A DNA stretch of 64,000 bases from Brenneria corticis (GCF_003115855.1 NZ_KZ819085.1:1-64000), one strand, 5' to 3'. Shown: positions 22,764-30,673, counted from the stretch's first letter. The notes: generated from the sequence alone by a model not told the origin. A program made the numbers and translations.

Positions 22764-24561
22764 CGCATTCGAGTTCGAGGCAAACCTTAATGATAAAATG
22801 ACCGCAGAAATCATTCGCCTTGAAAATACCGTTCGCCGCATTAACCCTCTGTTGGATAAAACCACGGAGGGGTTAAAACTGGGCGGAAATGACTCCGCCG
22901 ATAGCGTGAGCAAAATCAATAAGGTGATCGACGGTCTATCCCGATCAGCAAAGGACAGCGTTCAGCATATCGGCGATATCGTCCCGCCGTTAAAGATGGT
23001 TACCGGTCTCACTGCTGGATTAGGTGGGGCGGTGGCTGCCATTAATGCGGTTAAAAATAATTTGGTGGAGTTTGCCAATTATGGTTATCGCATTGACACC
23101 ATTTCGAAAAACATCAGCATGACTACCCATGCTTTTCAGGAATTGACCGGTGCAATGGTTGAGAACGGCTCGAAGCGGGAAGACGCGGAATCGGCGCTGG
23201 TGGATCTGTATGGCAAAGCAGAAAAAGCCAGCTTCGGGCAAAACAACGAATTTATGGCGTTACTGAGGCTGAAGGGCATTGACCTTCATTTGACAAAAGA
23301 GGGGTTGGTCGATGTTGGCAGGTTGCTTGATGATATCAACAAGGCAATGCAAACCATGTCGCCGGGAAAACAGGCCATCTGGCTCCAGGAAATGGGGCTG
23401 TCTCCCGAATTGCTGAGCTATCTGCGCAACACTACTGATGAAGTTCAACGCCTCAAAGACCAGGCGCAGCGCGACGGGCTGATCCTCAGTGATCAGGATG
23501 TTACAAACGCTCTGGCTTTCAAACAGCAGATGAATGAAATTTCGGCGGCATACGATGGCATGATCCTGAAAACGCAGGCGTGGCTGGGGCAGTCGGAAAC
23601 GTTGATGTCCACTATCGACCAAATCCGCCAGATCATGGTTAATGGATTCGATAATGTTACCGTCGGCAATATATTAACGTTTAACCGTGGTGGTGCTCAG
23701 GCTGATTTGTTGCGTAAAGCCAGCGGTGACGAAAAGTTTAAAAACACGCTGTCTTTTAAAGAGAGAATGGATCTCAATCTGGGATATGCATCGGAAGATT
23801 TAATTAAAAAGCTGCGTGAGTATTATCCTCCCGATTTGAGGCAGGGCGGTAGCGCCATCAACCGCCCGCAGGTGCCCGCCCTCCCTGTTCTTCCTGGTGT
23901 TCCTTACAACGAACGGGCTAACAACGCGCGCGGGCTTCGCAATAACAATCCGGGTAACGTGAGAAGCGCGCCCAATGCCGTCGGCAATGATGGGGAATTC
24001 GAAATATTTTCTTCATCGGAGGACGGGTTATCCGCGATGGCCCGGCAATTGATGCTGTATGGCGACCGCGGGAACAGCACATTGAACGGGATCATCAGCA
24101 CTTACGCCCCAAGTTCGGAAAACAATACGCGAGCCTATATTCAGCATGTGGCGCAGATGACAGGCTTCGATCCAAATCAGAGGCTTGATTTGCACGATCC
24201 GGTGGTGTTGCAGGCGCTGATGGCCGCAATGATTAAGCATGAGAACAAAACGCAGCCGTTCAGCGGGCGGGATTTACTCAACTCGATTAACACTGCTGTA
24301 AATGATGAAAAATGGTCAGGAAAGCGCGATCCGGGAACGCTGAACGCACAGCGGGGCGAGTATTCCAGCGAGTCGATTTTCAGGCAACCGGAACAAGGTG
24401 GTGCGGCCGTTACGGCCAACGCCGGATTGGTGGATGCTTTTCGAGCGGCTCTGCAAGACAGCGGCGTAAAGATTGAACTGACAATAATCAATCCGCAGAC
24501 CGGGGAGCGTAAGACGGTCACCGGTAACGGGCCAAAAGTGTCAACGGCCATGCCTTTTTAG
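22756..24561 (+). CDS. Short tape-measure protein with muramidase-like C-terminus
   Basis: 601-residue protein located where phage tape-measure genes lie. The N-terminal 340 residues are mostly long helices (FEANLNDKMTAEIIRLENTV) with a hydrophobic section near residues 75-95 (MVTGLTAGLGGAVAAINAV). After a Pro-rich linker (about 370-385) comes a lysozyme-like domain starting RGLRNNNPGNVR and containing DGLSAMARQLMLYGDR and YAPSSENNTRAYIQ, as in phage structural muramidases. That enzyme would open the peptidoglycan during infection. The protein is short for a tape measure, implying a short tail. Confidence 0.8.
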   Translation: MANAFEFEANLNDKMTAEIIRLENTVRRINPLLDKTTEGLKLGGNDSADSVSKINKVIDGLSRSAKDSVQHIGDIVPPLKMVTGLTAGLGGAVAAINAVKNNLVEFANYGYRIDTISKNISMTTHAFQELTGAMVENGSKREDAESALVDLYGKAEKASFGQNNEFMALLRLKGIDLHLTKEGLVDVGRLLDDINKAMQTMSPGKQAIWLQEMGLSPELLSYLRNTTDEVQRLKDQAQRDGLILSDQDVTNALAFKQQMNEISAAYDGMILKTQAWLGQSETLMSTIDQIRQIMVNGFDNVTVGNILTFNRGGAQADLLRKASGDEKFKNTLSFKERMDLNLGYASEDLIKKLREYYPPDLRQGGSAINRPQVPALPVLPGVPYNERANNARGLRNNNPGNVRSAPNAVGNDGEFEIFSSSEDGLSAMARQLMLYGDRGNSTLNGIISTYAPSSENNTRAYIQHVAQMTGFDPNQRLDLHDPVVLQALMAAMIKHENKTQPFSGRDLLNSINTAVNDEKWSGKRDPGTLNAQRGEYSSESIFRQPEQGGAAVTANAGLVDAFRAALQDSGVKIELTIINPQTGERKTVTGNGPKVSTAMPF

Positions 24562-24570
24562 CGGGGAAAA

Positions 24571-25221
24571 ATGGCAAACCTGAATGATCTTTCAAAGCAG
24601 TTGGAGAAAATACGAAAGCAAATCCCGTTCGCCGCGGCCCAAGCGTTAACAAGCACCGTGCGGCAGATACAGGACGCGCAGAAGAAAGCGATCCAACAAA
24701 AATTCAACGCCACCCCTTTCACGGTGAATTCGGTGAGGTCTAAAGGGGCGACCAAGGCCAATCTGTCAGCAAAAGTATTTATCATGGATAAGGCGGCCGA
24801 GTACCTGAGCCCGTTTGAAACCGGTGGGATGCACGTTCTATTCCGTAAAGCAAAGCTGGTTCCTCACAGTCTCAAGCTGAACAAGTACGGCAACATTCCC
24901 CGTACGGCGATGGCAACACTGAAAGCTAAGCCCGACGTATTCATCGGCCGTGTTAAGACAGCTGGCGGCAGTGAAGGGATTGCCGGTGTATGGCAACGCA
25001 AGAAAGGGAAGAAAAGAAAGACCAGACGCAAGCGCTCTCCCAATGGACAGCGGCAGGCCCGACTGAAAACCCGGCCGCCGAAATTGCTGATTGGGTTTGG
25101 TGATGCGCTGCCGGTAAGTCCAGTCTTCGGCTATCAGGAGCGCGCAATTCAAATGGCAAAGGCGCTGCTGCCTGCTGAGATGGAAAAGGCCTTTGCTGAA
25201 GCGATGCGTACGGCGAAATGA
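24571..25221 (+). CDS. Phage minor tail protein GpZ-like
   Basis: 216-residue basic protein resembling lambda GpZ-type tail completion proteins: LEKIRKQIPFAAAQALTSTV and RQIQDAQKKAIQQKFNAT at the N-terminus, then FIMDKAAEYLSPFETGG. A very basic run (KKGKKRKTRRKRSPNGQ) sits around residues 145-162. GpZ in lambda acts late in tail assembly. GCGGGGAAA precedes the ATG and the gene is nine bases after the tape measure. No further tail gene follows. Confidence 0.65.
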   Translation: MANLNDLSKQLEKIRKQIPFAAAQALTSTVRQIQDAQKKAIQQKFNATPFTVNSVRSKGATKANLSAKVFIMDKAAEYLSPFETGGMHVLFRKAKLVPHSLKLNKYGNIPRTAMATLKAKPDVFIGRVKTAGGSEGIAGVWQRKKGKKRKTRRKRSPNGQRQARLKTRPPKLLIGFGDALPVSPVFGYQERAIQMAKALLPAEMEKAFAEAMRTAK

Positions 25222-25563
25222 TGGCGGTAAATGACAATGATTATCATCTACATAAAATGGGTCCTTCCTGGAAGGAATTAAATCACGGGCTGGGCGACGC
25301 CCCGATATTTCACTAGCTATAAAGTTTTGAATTTGATTGACACTTTACACTTGAAATGTTTGTGCCAAAAATGGCCGCAAGCCGTGCGGTGCCAGGGATT
25401 GACGGGGAATTCTGGTGATCTCCGCTTGACACTTTCCCTGGGAAAACTGTCAAGCAATCGGGGAAAAAGTGTCAAGTGATTGGCTTTACAGTTTGATTGA
25501 CACATTCGGTACTGACCGGTTGACACTTCCCGGCGGGCTGGATGACGAAGAGGAGTTGAAACG
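25222..25563. other. Gap holding TTGACACTT repeats
   Basis: 342 bases without a gene: a GC-rich palindrome near 25287-25305 (CGGGCTGGGCGACGCCCCG), then the TTGACACTT repeat series annotated separately, ending 35 bases before the Nu1-like gene. Confidence 0.6.
25337..25528. repeat. TTGACACTT repeat array, candidate packaging or control site
   Basis: Forward copies of TTGACACTT start at 25337, 25426 and 25520, with a one-base variant TTGACACAT at 25497. The inverted AAGTGTCAA is at 25467-25475 and its variant AACTGTCAA at 25445-25453. Spacing is irregular, as in the R sites of lambda cosB bound by Nu1, and the adjacent gene is Nu1-like. An alternative is operator or promoter function, since TTGACA is also a -35 box. 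Confidence 0.6.
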
Positions 25564-26148
25564 ATGGTACTGATGAGCGTAAGTCAATATGCGAAACACG
25601 CCGGAATGAGCCGCCAGGCGTTGTATTCCTGGGAAGGGAAACAGGGGTTCCCGCCGCGGGTGAACGGGAAGATAGACCAGGCATTGGCGGATGCTTATCT
25701 GGCTCGATTCCGTGACCGCAATGATTTAAGGACGCAGAACGCCGCCCGCAAGACCAGTATTAGCAAGCAGGATGCCTCACCCTCCACGCTGGTGGAAATG
25801 AGCGTAGCCGCGATTCGCCAGCGCCTGGCGGAATGCATCGGAATGGCATCTGGTATGGACCCGGATGAGAGGGCAGGGCTGGCGGCCCGCGCCGTAGGAC
25901 TCTATATCAGCACGGCATCCTATGCCCCGCCCATCACATTTGGTGGCTATCGGCTGGCGGAATCCGATCCGGTTACTTGGCCGGGTGAGATTGTTGCTGG
26001 CGGGGCCTTTGATCTGGCACCTGAAGACGTCATCCGCCATTGCCGGGAAACGGCGCTGTTTGTCCTGGGCGATGGCAGCGAGACGGAAGAGACCGCCTGC
26101 AACATGGTGATGCCTGGCCTGCTTTACGTGCTCAGCACTGACAAGTAA
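25564..26148 (+). CDS. Nu1-like small terminase subunit candidate
   Basis: 194-residue protein. Residues 4-50 form a winged helix of the Nu1/MerR kind (SVSQYAKHAGMSRQALYSW, then QGFPPRVNGKIDQALADAY), the DNA-recognition domain of small terminases. The helical remainder (VAAIRQRLAECIGMAS) could be the oligomerisation part. No large-subunit gene follows. Satellites are known to carry their own TerS to redirect a helper's large terminase. Start set by GAGGAG eight bases before ATG. A plain regulator remains possible. Confidence 0.6.
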   Translation: MVLMSVSQYAKHAGMSRQALYSWEGKQGFPPRVNGKIDQALADAYLARFRDRNDLRTQNAARKTSISKQDASPSTLVEMSVAAIRQRLAECIGMASGMDPDERAGLAARAVGLYISTASYAPPITFGGYRLAESDPVTWPGEIVAGGAFDLAPEDVIRHCRETALFVLGDGSETEETACNMVMPGLLYVLSTDK

Positions 26149-26193
26149 ATACCTGAATCGGGCGATAGACCCGGGGAAATACCTATGGTTCTT

Positions 26194-26219
26194 GCCGGCG
26201 TCTTTGCCGGCTTTTTTTT
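26194..26219 (+). terminator. Terminator after the Nu1-like gene
   Basis: Perfect GCCGGC stem with loop GTCTTT and eight T residues; located 45 bases after the stop codon. Confidence 0.85.
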
Positions 26220-26245
26220 CCAGAAGCCAGAAATGGGATGTGGAT

Positions 26246-26443
26246 ATGCTGGACAGGCACACTATTGAGCAGGCACTTACCGCCGCGTTGATGAAAGATC
26301 AGGGCAGCGTGAACGGGCAAGACCGGTTGATGATCCGAACGCGTGTGGCGCAAGCTCTGGCAGCCAAAGAACGCTATCGGCAGCGAATGGAATCGCCTGC
26401 CTACCAGTGGAAGAGGCCAAAAGTCCCGCGACGGGAAGATTGA
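26246..26443 (+). CDS. Small element protein of unknown function
   Basis: 65-residue charged, helical protein (MLDRHTIEQALTAALMKDQ, RTRVAQALAAKERYRQ). The chosen ATG has GGGATGTGG upstream; an in-frame start at 26192 would read through the terminator. It lies 55 bases before the PemK-like gene. Whether it serves as antitoxin is not known; it shows none of the usual antitoxin DNA-binding motifs. Confidence 0.55.
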   Translation: MLDRHTIEQALTAALMKDQGSVNGQDRLMIRTRVAQALAAKERYRQRMESPAYQWKRPKVPRRED

Positions 26444-26498
26444 TCATTTCTTCACGTTGAGCAAGAATTACCCTCTTATTTAACAATAGATTGCCTCA

Positions 26499-26933
26499 AT
26501 GCCGATAACCTATCATCCCAAGCCGGGACAGTTGATGCTTTGCGATTTTTCCAAAGGGTTCAAAGAACCGGAGATGGTCAAATCATCACGGCCTGTCATC
26601 ATTCTTTCCGGGCATATCACGGGCCGCGGGGATTTGGTAACAGTTGTTGCTTGCAGCACGGTTCCACCTGACATAGCCCGCAATTATCACTACAAGTTAC
26701 CTGTTCAATCCATGCCAAAAACCAAGCATTTCATGGGAAGGGAAACATGGGTAAAAGGTGATATGGTTTACACCGTTGCTTTCCATCGGCTTGATGCTGT
26801 TGTTGTAGGAAGAGATGGGAGCGGAAAGCGCCTTTACTTCAATGATAGACTCGGACAGCAACAGATGAGCGAGATCTATAGATGTGTCCTGAACGGGATG
26901 GGAATGGGCTTTTTGTGCCAGCACGTCAAGTGA
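26499..26933 (+). CDS. PemK/MazF-like toxin family protein
   Basis: 144-residue protein with PemK/MazF-fold features: PKPGQLMLCDFSKGF at the start, RPVIILSGHITGRGDLVTVV with the conserved Arg-Pro and hydrophobic strands, and a central TVPPDIARNYHYKLPV. Typical members are ribonucleases cutting mRNA. It is longer than classical MazF (about 110 aa). No classical antitoxin gene is adjacent. It may be a plasmid-type addiction module or a regulator derived from the fold. Confidence 0.7.
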   Translation: MPITYHPKPGQLMLCDFSKGFKEPEMVKSSRPVIILSGHITGRGDLVTVVACSTVPPDIARNYHYKLPVQSMPKTKHFMGRETWVKGDMVYTVAFHRLDAVVVGRDGSGKRLYFNDRLGQQQMSEIYRCVLNGMGMGFLCQHVK

Positions 26934-27086
26934 TGGGATTGCGAAAAATTAATGTTGTGGTAATCTTTAGATGTCCCCTGCGTCGAAGACAAACCGGCGA
27001 CAGGCATTTAAGACTACTCTAAGGTGCGTCCATTGTAGCCAGCGTGGCAGAAGGCGATAACAAGCCCCGCCAACGCTGTGAAGATA

Positions 27087-27113
27087 GCCCCCGCTATGGG
27101 GGCTTTTGTTTTT
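27087..27113 (+). terminator. Rho-independent terminator
   Basis: Stem GCCCCC / GGGGGC with loop GCTAT followed by TTTTGTTTTT. It lies 154 bases after the PemK-like stop, leaving a long 3' region that could be structured. Confidence 0.8.
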
Positions 27114-27237
27114 CTGTTTCCGCCTATCGGTGAAATAGGCCTTAGCCTCGGCCGGTAGCGTCAACTCACCCGCACTACCTCCCCGTCGATGGCGTCACGT
27201 TTCCCGCCTTCATCGCGTACCACCATGCCAGAGCCGG

Positions 27238-27426
27238 GCAGACTATACCGAGAGCAGTTACGCCAACGCAAACATTAAGCCGAACAAGAAGAAATCCGCC
27301 AACAAGATAGGCCCCGCCGTCGCGTTCCTGATGTCGTTTGGTACGTGGCAGGCAGAACATGAAGATTTTGCGTTTGATATGAGCGAAAACCACAAGGAGC
27401 GGCTGTTAACATTTAACGGGATATGA
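27238..27426 (+). pseudogene. Possible C-terminal fragment of a phage gene
   Basis: An open stretch without start codon reads ADYTESSYANANIKPNKKKS, then IGPAVAFLMSFGTWQAEHED and DMSENHKERLLTFNGI before TGA at 27424. The composition is protein-like, and another frame just upstream (VDGVTFPAFIAYHHARAG) may be the same gene before a frameshift. I do not recognise the family. Confidence 0.3.
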
Positions 27427-27602
27427 GTAAACTGAGACAGTGATAGAAATGCTTGTATGGCAATAAGGGGGAAATTTAAAACTTATCAATTAGTTAAATC
27501 TAATATCCTGCGGCATTAGTCATATATGTAGTATCGAATTATTTAGCTCAATGACGCACTGATGGTATGGTTATGTTTCAAAAGCAACTGAAAGGAAATC
27601 AT

Positions 27603-27905
27603 ATGAATGCTGCATTAGAACGGGCTTTAGAGCATCTTAAGATTGTTACTAATATTTCTTCAGGACTTGCCCATCCATTGGATGAAAGCACAGCAAAAGA
27701 GGTATTCAAGTACCTACATAAGTTAGGTATTAGGCTTGAATATGATGAAGTTTATGCGTGGGCTAAACAGCATGGCTGGGAAGATCGTCATGCCAGAGAG
27801 CTTGCTATGTTGGCTGAGAAAATTGGATCAGGCGGTCGAGTTGTAGTCAAACACAAGGGGCGGTTAAGTGAAGATTTTCAAAAAGAGCTGAGATCATTGA
27901 AGTAA
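27603..27905 (+). CDS. DUF1889 (YoaC-like) family protein
   Basis: 100-residue protein related to E. coli YoaC: MNAALERALEHLK, LAHPLDESTAKEVFKYLHKL, GIRLEYDEVYAWAKQHGWE and AMLAEKIGSGGRVVVKH follow the family spacing. AAGGAAA precedes the chosen ATG; an in-frame ATG at 27567 lacks a good site. Function of the family is unknown. It is the last gene of the element and AT-rich. Confidence 0.75.
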   Translation: MNAALERALEHLKIVTNISSGLAHPLDESTAKEVFKYLHKLGIRLEYDEVYAWAKQHGWEDRHARELAMLAEKIGSGGRVVVKHKGRLSEDFQKELRSLK

Positions 27906-27922
27906 GCCCCCGGTGTTATCAG

Positions 27923-27944
27923 GGCTGCGAAAGCGGCCTTTTTT
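27923..27944 (+). terminator. Terminator of the DUF1889 gene
   Basis: Stem GGCTGC, loop GAAA, GCGGCC, then TTTTTT; 17 bases after the stop. Confidence 0.8.
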
Positions 27945-27976
27945 GTTTTTGTGCTTTTGGTGTTGTTCAGCGTTCC

Positions 27977-27999
27977 ATGTATAAATATCTGTATAAACA
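27977..27999 (+). repeat. 23-bp end-associated direct repeat, right copy
   Basis: Matches 10565-10587 in 21 of 23 bases, same orientation, about 70-90 bases inside the right att core, whereas the left copy is about 130 bases inside the left core. Contains two TGTATAAA-like units. Confidence 0.6.
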
Positions 28000-28000
28000 T

Positions 28001-28032
28001 TATAAAAAAACGCCTGTCATTTCTAACAAGCG
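28001..28032 (-). terminator. Element-supplied fis terminator mimic
   Basis: On the minus strand CGCTTGTTA, loop GAAA, TGACAGGCG is followed by TTTTTTTATAATG. It shares the CGCTTGT arm, GAAA loop and position (about 32 bases after the fis stop) with the original terminator now at 10361-10391, yet differs at many bases. Confidence 0.8.
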
Positions 28033-28063
28033 CCTTTTAAAAACAATAGGTTATGAATTTTGA

Positions 28064-28360
28064 TTAATTCATGCCGTATTTTTTCAATTTCTTACGCAGG
28101 GTGCCGCGGTTGATGCCCATCATCAGGGCGGCGCGGGTTTGGTTGCCGCGGGTGTATTGCATCACCATGTCCAACAGGGGTTGTTCAACTTCAGCCAATA
28201 CCAGCTCATACAGGTCGCTAACGTCCTGACCATTCAATTGGGCAAAATAGTTTTTCAGGGCCTGTTTAACCGAGTCGCGCAGGGGTTTTTGGGTTACCTG
28301 TGCCTGAGAGTTTACGGTGGAAACGGTCAGTACGTCAGAATTCACGCGTTGTTCGAACAT
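28064..28360 (-). CDS. fis: DNA-binding protein Fis
   Basis: 98-residue nucleoid protein that bends DNA and activates rRNA promoters; it also aids site-specific recombination. The sequence is near-identical to E. coli Fis, with the C-terminal helix-turn-helix [20 protein letters not shown] followed by KKLKKYGMN. It is the second gene of the dusB-fis operon. The last four codons and the stop (TAA) are at the element junction, but the encoded C-terminus is unchanged; the displaced version at 10421-10435 would end in TGA. Confidence 0.97.
28068..28078. other. Right attachment core (att, within fis 3' end)
   Basis: TTCATGCCGTA, identical to 10425-10435. It covers the codons for Lys/Tyr-Gly-Met-Asn at the Fis C-terminus. 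Sequence to the left of it diverges from the left junction, so the crossover lay within or near this core. Confidence 0.75.
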
Positions 28361-28383
28361 AGTTCTGTCAGCTCTTTTTCTGT

Positions 28384-29349
28384 TTACGCAAGATTTTCAA
28401 AGTATGCCTCCAACGCCTCCAGCTGCTCGCTGGCATCCTCTATGGCGTTGAATGTGCGCCTAAACTGGTCGTTTGGGGCGTTCTCCCGGAGATACCAGGA
28501 TACGTGCTTACGAGCTATACGAAATCCCTTGCCTGGACCATAAAAGTCGTGCAATTCCCGTATATGCTTGATCAACAAGCGCTTGACCTCTGCCAACGGC
28601 ATCGGTGCCAGCAACTCCCCGGTGTCCAGATAATGCTGGATTTCCCGAAAGATCCAGGGTCTTCCCTGAGCGGCCCTTCCTATCATCAGGGCGTCTGCCC
28701 CGGTGTAATCTAGAACCGCTCTGGCTTTATGCGGGGAAGTCACGTCGCCATTCGCAATAATGGGAATGGAAACGGCCTGCTTAACTGTCCGAATGCTGTC
28801 GTATTCCGCCGAACCATTGAACAGGCACGCACGGGTGCGTCCGTGAATGGTCAGAGCCTGAATCCCACAGCTTTCAGCCAATCTGGCAATCTCTACACAG
28901 TTACGGTGCTCCGGCGCCCAGCCGGTGCGGATTTTCAGCGTTACCGGCACGTCTACCGCTTTCACTACCGCCGAGAGGATTCGTTTTACCAAATCCGGGT
29001 ACTGCAACAACGCAGACCCTGCCATCTTGCGGTTCACCTTCTTGGCCGGACAACCCATATTGATGTCGATGATCTGCGCGCCGAAATCCGTATTGAATTT
29101 CGCCGCCACCGCCATTTCATCCGGGTCACAGCCGGCAATCTGCACGGCCCTGATCCCGGGCTCATCGCTATGCACCATACGCAAACGCGATTTATCCGAA
29201 CGCCAGACTTCCGGATTGGAAATCAGCATTTCGGACACGGTCATTCCAGCGCCCATCGTGTGACAGAGTGCTCTGAATGGGCGATCGCTGATACCTGCCA
29301 TCGGTGCTGCTATCAAACGATTGGTAAGCTGAAATTGTCCAATGCGCAT
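28384..29349 (-). CDS. dusB: tRNA-dihydrouridine synthase B
   Basis: Flavoenzyme (321 aa) reducing uridine in the D-loop of tRNA. The FMN TIM barrel starts [20 protein letters not shown]; the catalytic Cys is in [19 protein letters not shown], and [17 protein letters not shown] and [16 protein letters not shown] are family marks. I start at MRIGQ as in E. coli; the 34-codon extension would cross the promoter. It is 23 bases upstream of fis. In E. coli its translation influences fis expression. Confidence 0.95.
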
Positions 29350-29387
29350 AGACAAAGAGTGACCATACTGTGTCTGCAAGGGCGCGT

Positions 29388-29416
29388 ATATTACGCATTT
29401 TTCACCCGATATGAAA
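29388..29416 (-). promoter_or_regulatory. dusB-fis promoter
   Basis: On the minus strand TTTCAT (29411-29416) and TAATAT (29388-29393) are 17 bp apart and are followed by a GC-rich discriminator (ACGCGCCC). This matches the known E. coli fis promoter closely, a growth-rate and stringently controlled, Fis-repressed promoter. Confidence 0.8.
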
Positions 29417-29725
29417 GGCCAAACTTTGACCAATTGGCCGGCGGCGATCAAAGAAAACGCGTTTCATCGCGCGGTGAGAAAATATTATCTATATTTAACA
29501 ATAGGTTTTGGTTGTTTGTGCGTTATTTTTGTTCAGGAAAATATTCCGGCGGCTGCGCAATTTATCTGTAATATACGGTGATTGAAGCAGGAGTTACATT
29601 GATATCCGCCATTTGCAGGGGATTGCGTTGTTAATAAACCAAGAACAGGGATAAATTTTATGCACCATAATGCGGCAAACGCGCCCCCGGTGCGGAGCGG
29701 CCGGGAGCGGCAGGAAACAACCGGC
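29417..29725. other. Upstream region of dusB-fis
   Basis: About 310 bases with no gene. The segment next to the promoter is AT-rich with several A/T tracts where Fis autoregulatory sites would be expected; I cannot place them exactly. Near 29697-29727 GGCCGG inverted repeats lie just after the carbonic anhydrase stop, possibly its terminator. Confidence 0.4.
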
Positions 29726-30466
29726 CTAATTAACGATAACGCGGCCGTTTAAAGGCTGAACCGGGCGGTTGTTGGCGTGATGAACGGCGGCGGTGAATGC
29801 GGCGACCTGTTCGGCTGAAACGGTCGCCGATTTATTCAGCACCAGCCAGCGTACGCCTTCGGAACACGGCGGCGTGGTGAGTGAACCGCTGAAGCGGTAA
29901 TAACTATGCCGATATGCTGCGGGCACCAGCGCGTCGATATTCAGCGGCGCGGTCAATGCAACCGGTTTATCAAGGGTTAACGGCATCTGGCGCCAGGCTT
30001 TCTCCAGCTCCTGATTGGCGTCGCCCTGTTCAAACATCAAAGCCACTACCGTTAACGCACCCTGTTGATCCTGATAGACGAAGTGTGCTTCTAACGGAAA
30101 TGTTTTGCCATCGATCTCGTTTTCGCTGGGGGCGTGGAAATGGAGCTGCTTCAGGGTAAAGGTATCGTCATCCACCGTCAGCGTGTTGCCGGCGCCGACG
30201 TTCACCTGAACGGTATGGCCGTTGTTGACGATATGCTGCGCGCCGGGGTGATAAGCGAGCTGTAAGTCGTGGTGAACGGTTTTTAGCGCGCCGTGAATAT
30301 CTATCGGCGACTGGTTCTTACCGGTGGCGCACAGGGAAAAATCGGGTGAGAGTTGACCCCAGTGCGCGGGCGCTTCCTGTCCTTCATAGCTCCAGTGGGC
30401 GTGTTCGGCGGCGTGAAGCGAAAAGCAGACGGTAACGGCGAGGGAGGCGAAAAGTTTATACTTCAT
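29726..30466 (-). CDS. cah: Alpha-class carbonic anhydrase, periplasmic
   Basis: 246-residue zinc enzyme hydrating CO2. An 18-residue signal peptide (MKYKLFASLAVTVCFSLHA) sends it to the periplasm. The zinc ligands are in LKQLHFHAPSENEIDG (two His) and EAHFVY (third His), and GSLTTPPCSEGVRWLVL is the conserved substrate-pocket loop. It lies between prmA and dusB, which are adjacent in E. coli, so it is an insertion in this lineage. Start by homology and signal peptide. Confidence 0.93.
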   Translation of the reverse strand: MKYKLFASLAVTVCFSLHAAEHAHWSYEGQEAPAHWGQLSPDFSLCATGKNQSPIDIHGALKTVHHDLQLAYHPGAQHIVNNGHTVQVNVGAGNTLTVDDDTFTLKQLHFHAPSENEIDGKTFPLEAHFVYQDQQGALTVVALMFEQGDANQELEKAWRQMPLTLDKPVALTAPLNIDALVPAAYRHSYYRFSGSLTTPPCSEGVRWLVLNKSATVSAEQVAAFTAAVHHANNRPVQPLNGRVIVN

Positions 30467-30673
30467 TGATTTAATCCATTTAAAAACAATATGATGACTC
30501 ACTTCATCGTGTTAAATAACCGATGAAGGTCCGACGAGCCATTGAGGATACACCTACCTTTGACGTGGTTAAACCGTTGATAAAAGCGCAGCGGCGGCCC
30601 GAAGGGCTGAGACGGGGGAAACCACCGCAACCCCGATGGCTGGCGGTGGTGGTAAGCGGGCGGTCGGCGAGGA

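Larger units (their letters stand above)
26934..27602. other. Long gap with terminator and gene remnants
   Basis: 669 bases with no convincing intact gene. 26960-27086 is GC-mixed with several short inverted repeats and ends in a strong terminator (27087-27113). 27120-27426 carries the fragment described at 27238. 27427-27602 is AT-rich and probably holds the promoter for the DUF1889 gene. Confidence 0.5.
10425..28078. mobile_element. Integrated phage satellite-like element at fis
   Basis: A 17,654-bp element bounded by 11-bp direct repeats of the fis 3' end. Gene order is integrase, unknown, alpA-like, antirepressor, RHH gene (opposite strand), Icd-like and small overlapping genes, DUF927 ATPase, GGTGTAACA repeats, two cargo genes, small unknowns, tail chaperone, tape measure, GpZ-like, Nu1-like, PemK-like and DUF1889. 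No large terminase, portal, intact capsid or lysis gene is visible. This composition fits a phage satellite or a strongly reduced prophage. Several cargo genes are much richer in AT than the flanking chromosome. Confidence 0.85.

Noticed and set aside
26934..27086. Tandem-repeat antitoxin RNA of a type III system
   Set aside because: No regular tandem repeats of the ToxI kind are present and the toxin resembles PemK more than ToxN; kept only as an open question.
27175..27393. Minus-strand frame as a holin
   Set aside because: It has one hydrophobic stretch but no start with a ribosome site, and the opposite strand has more protein-like frames.
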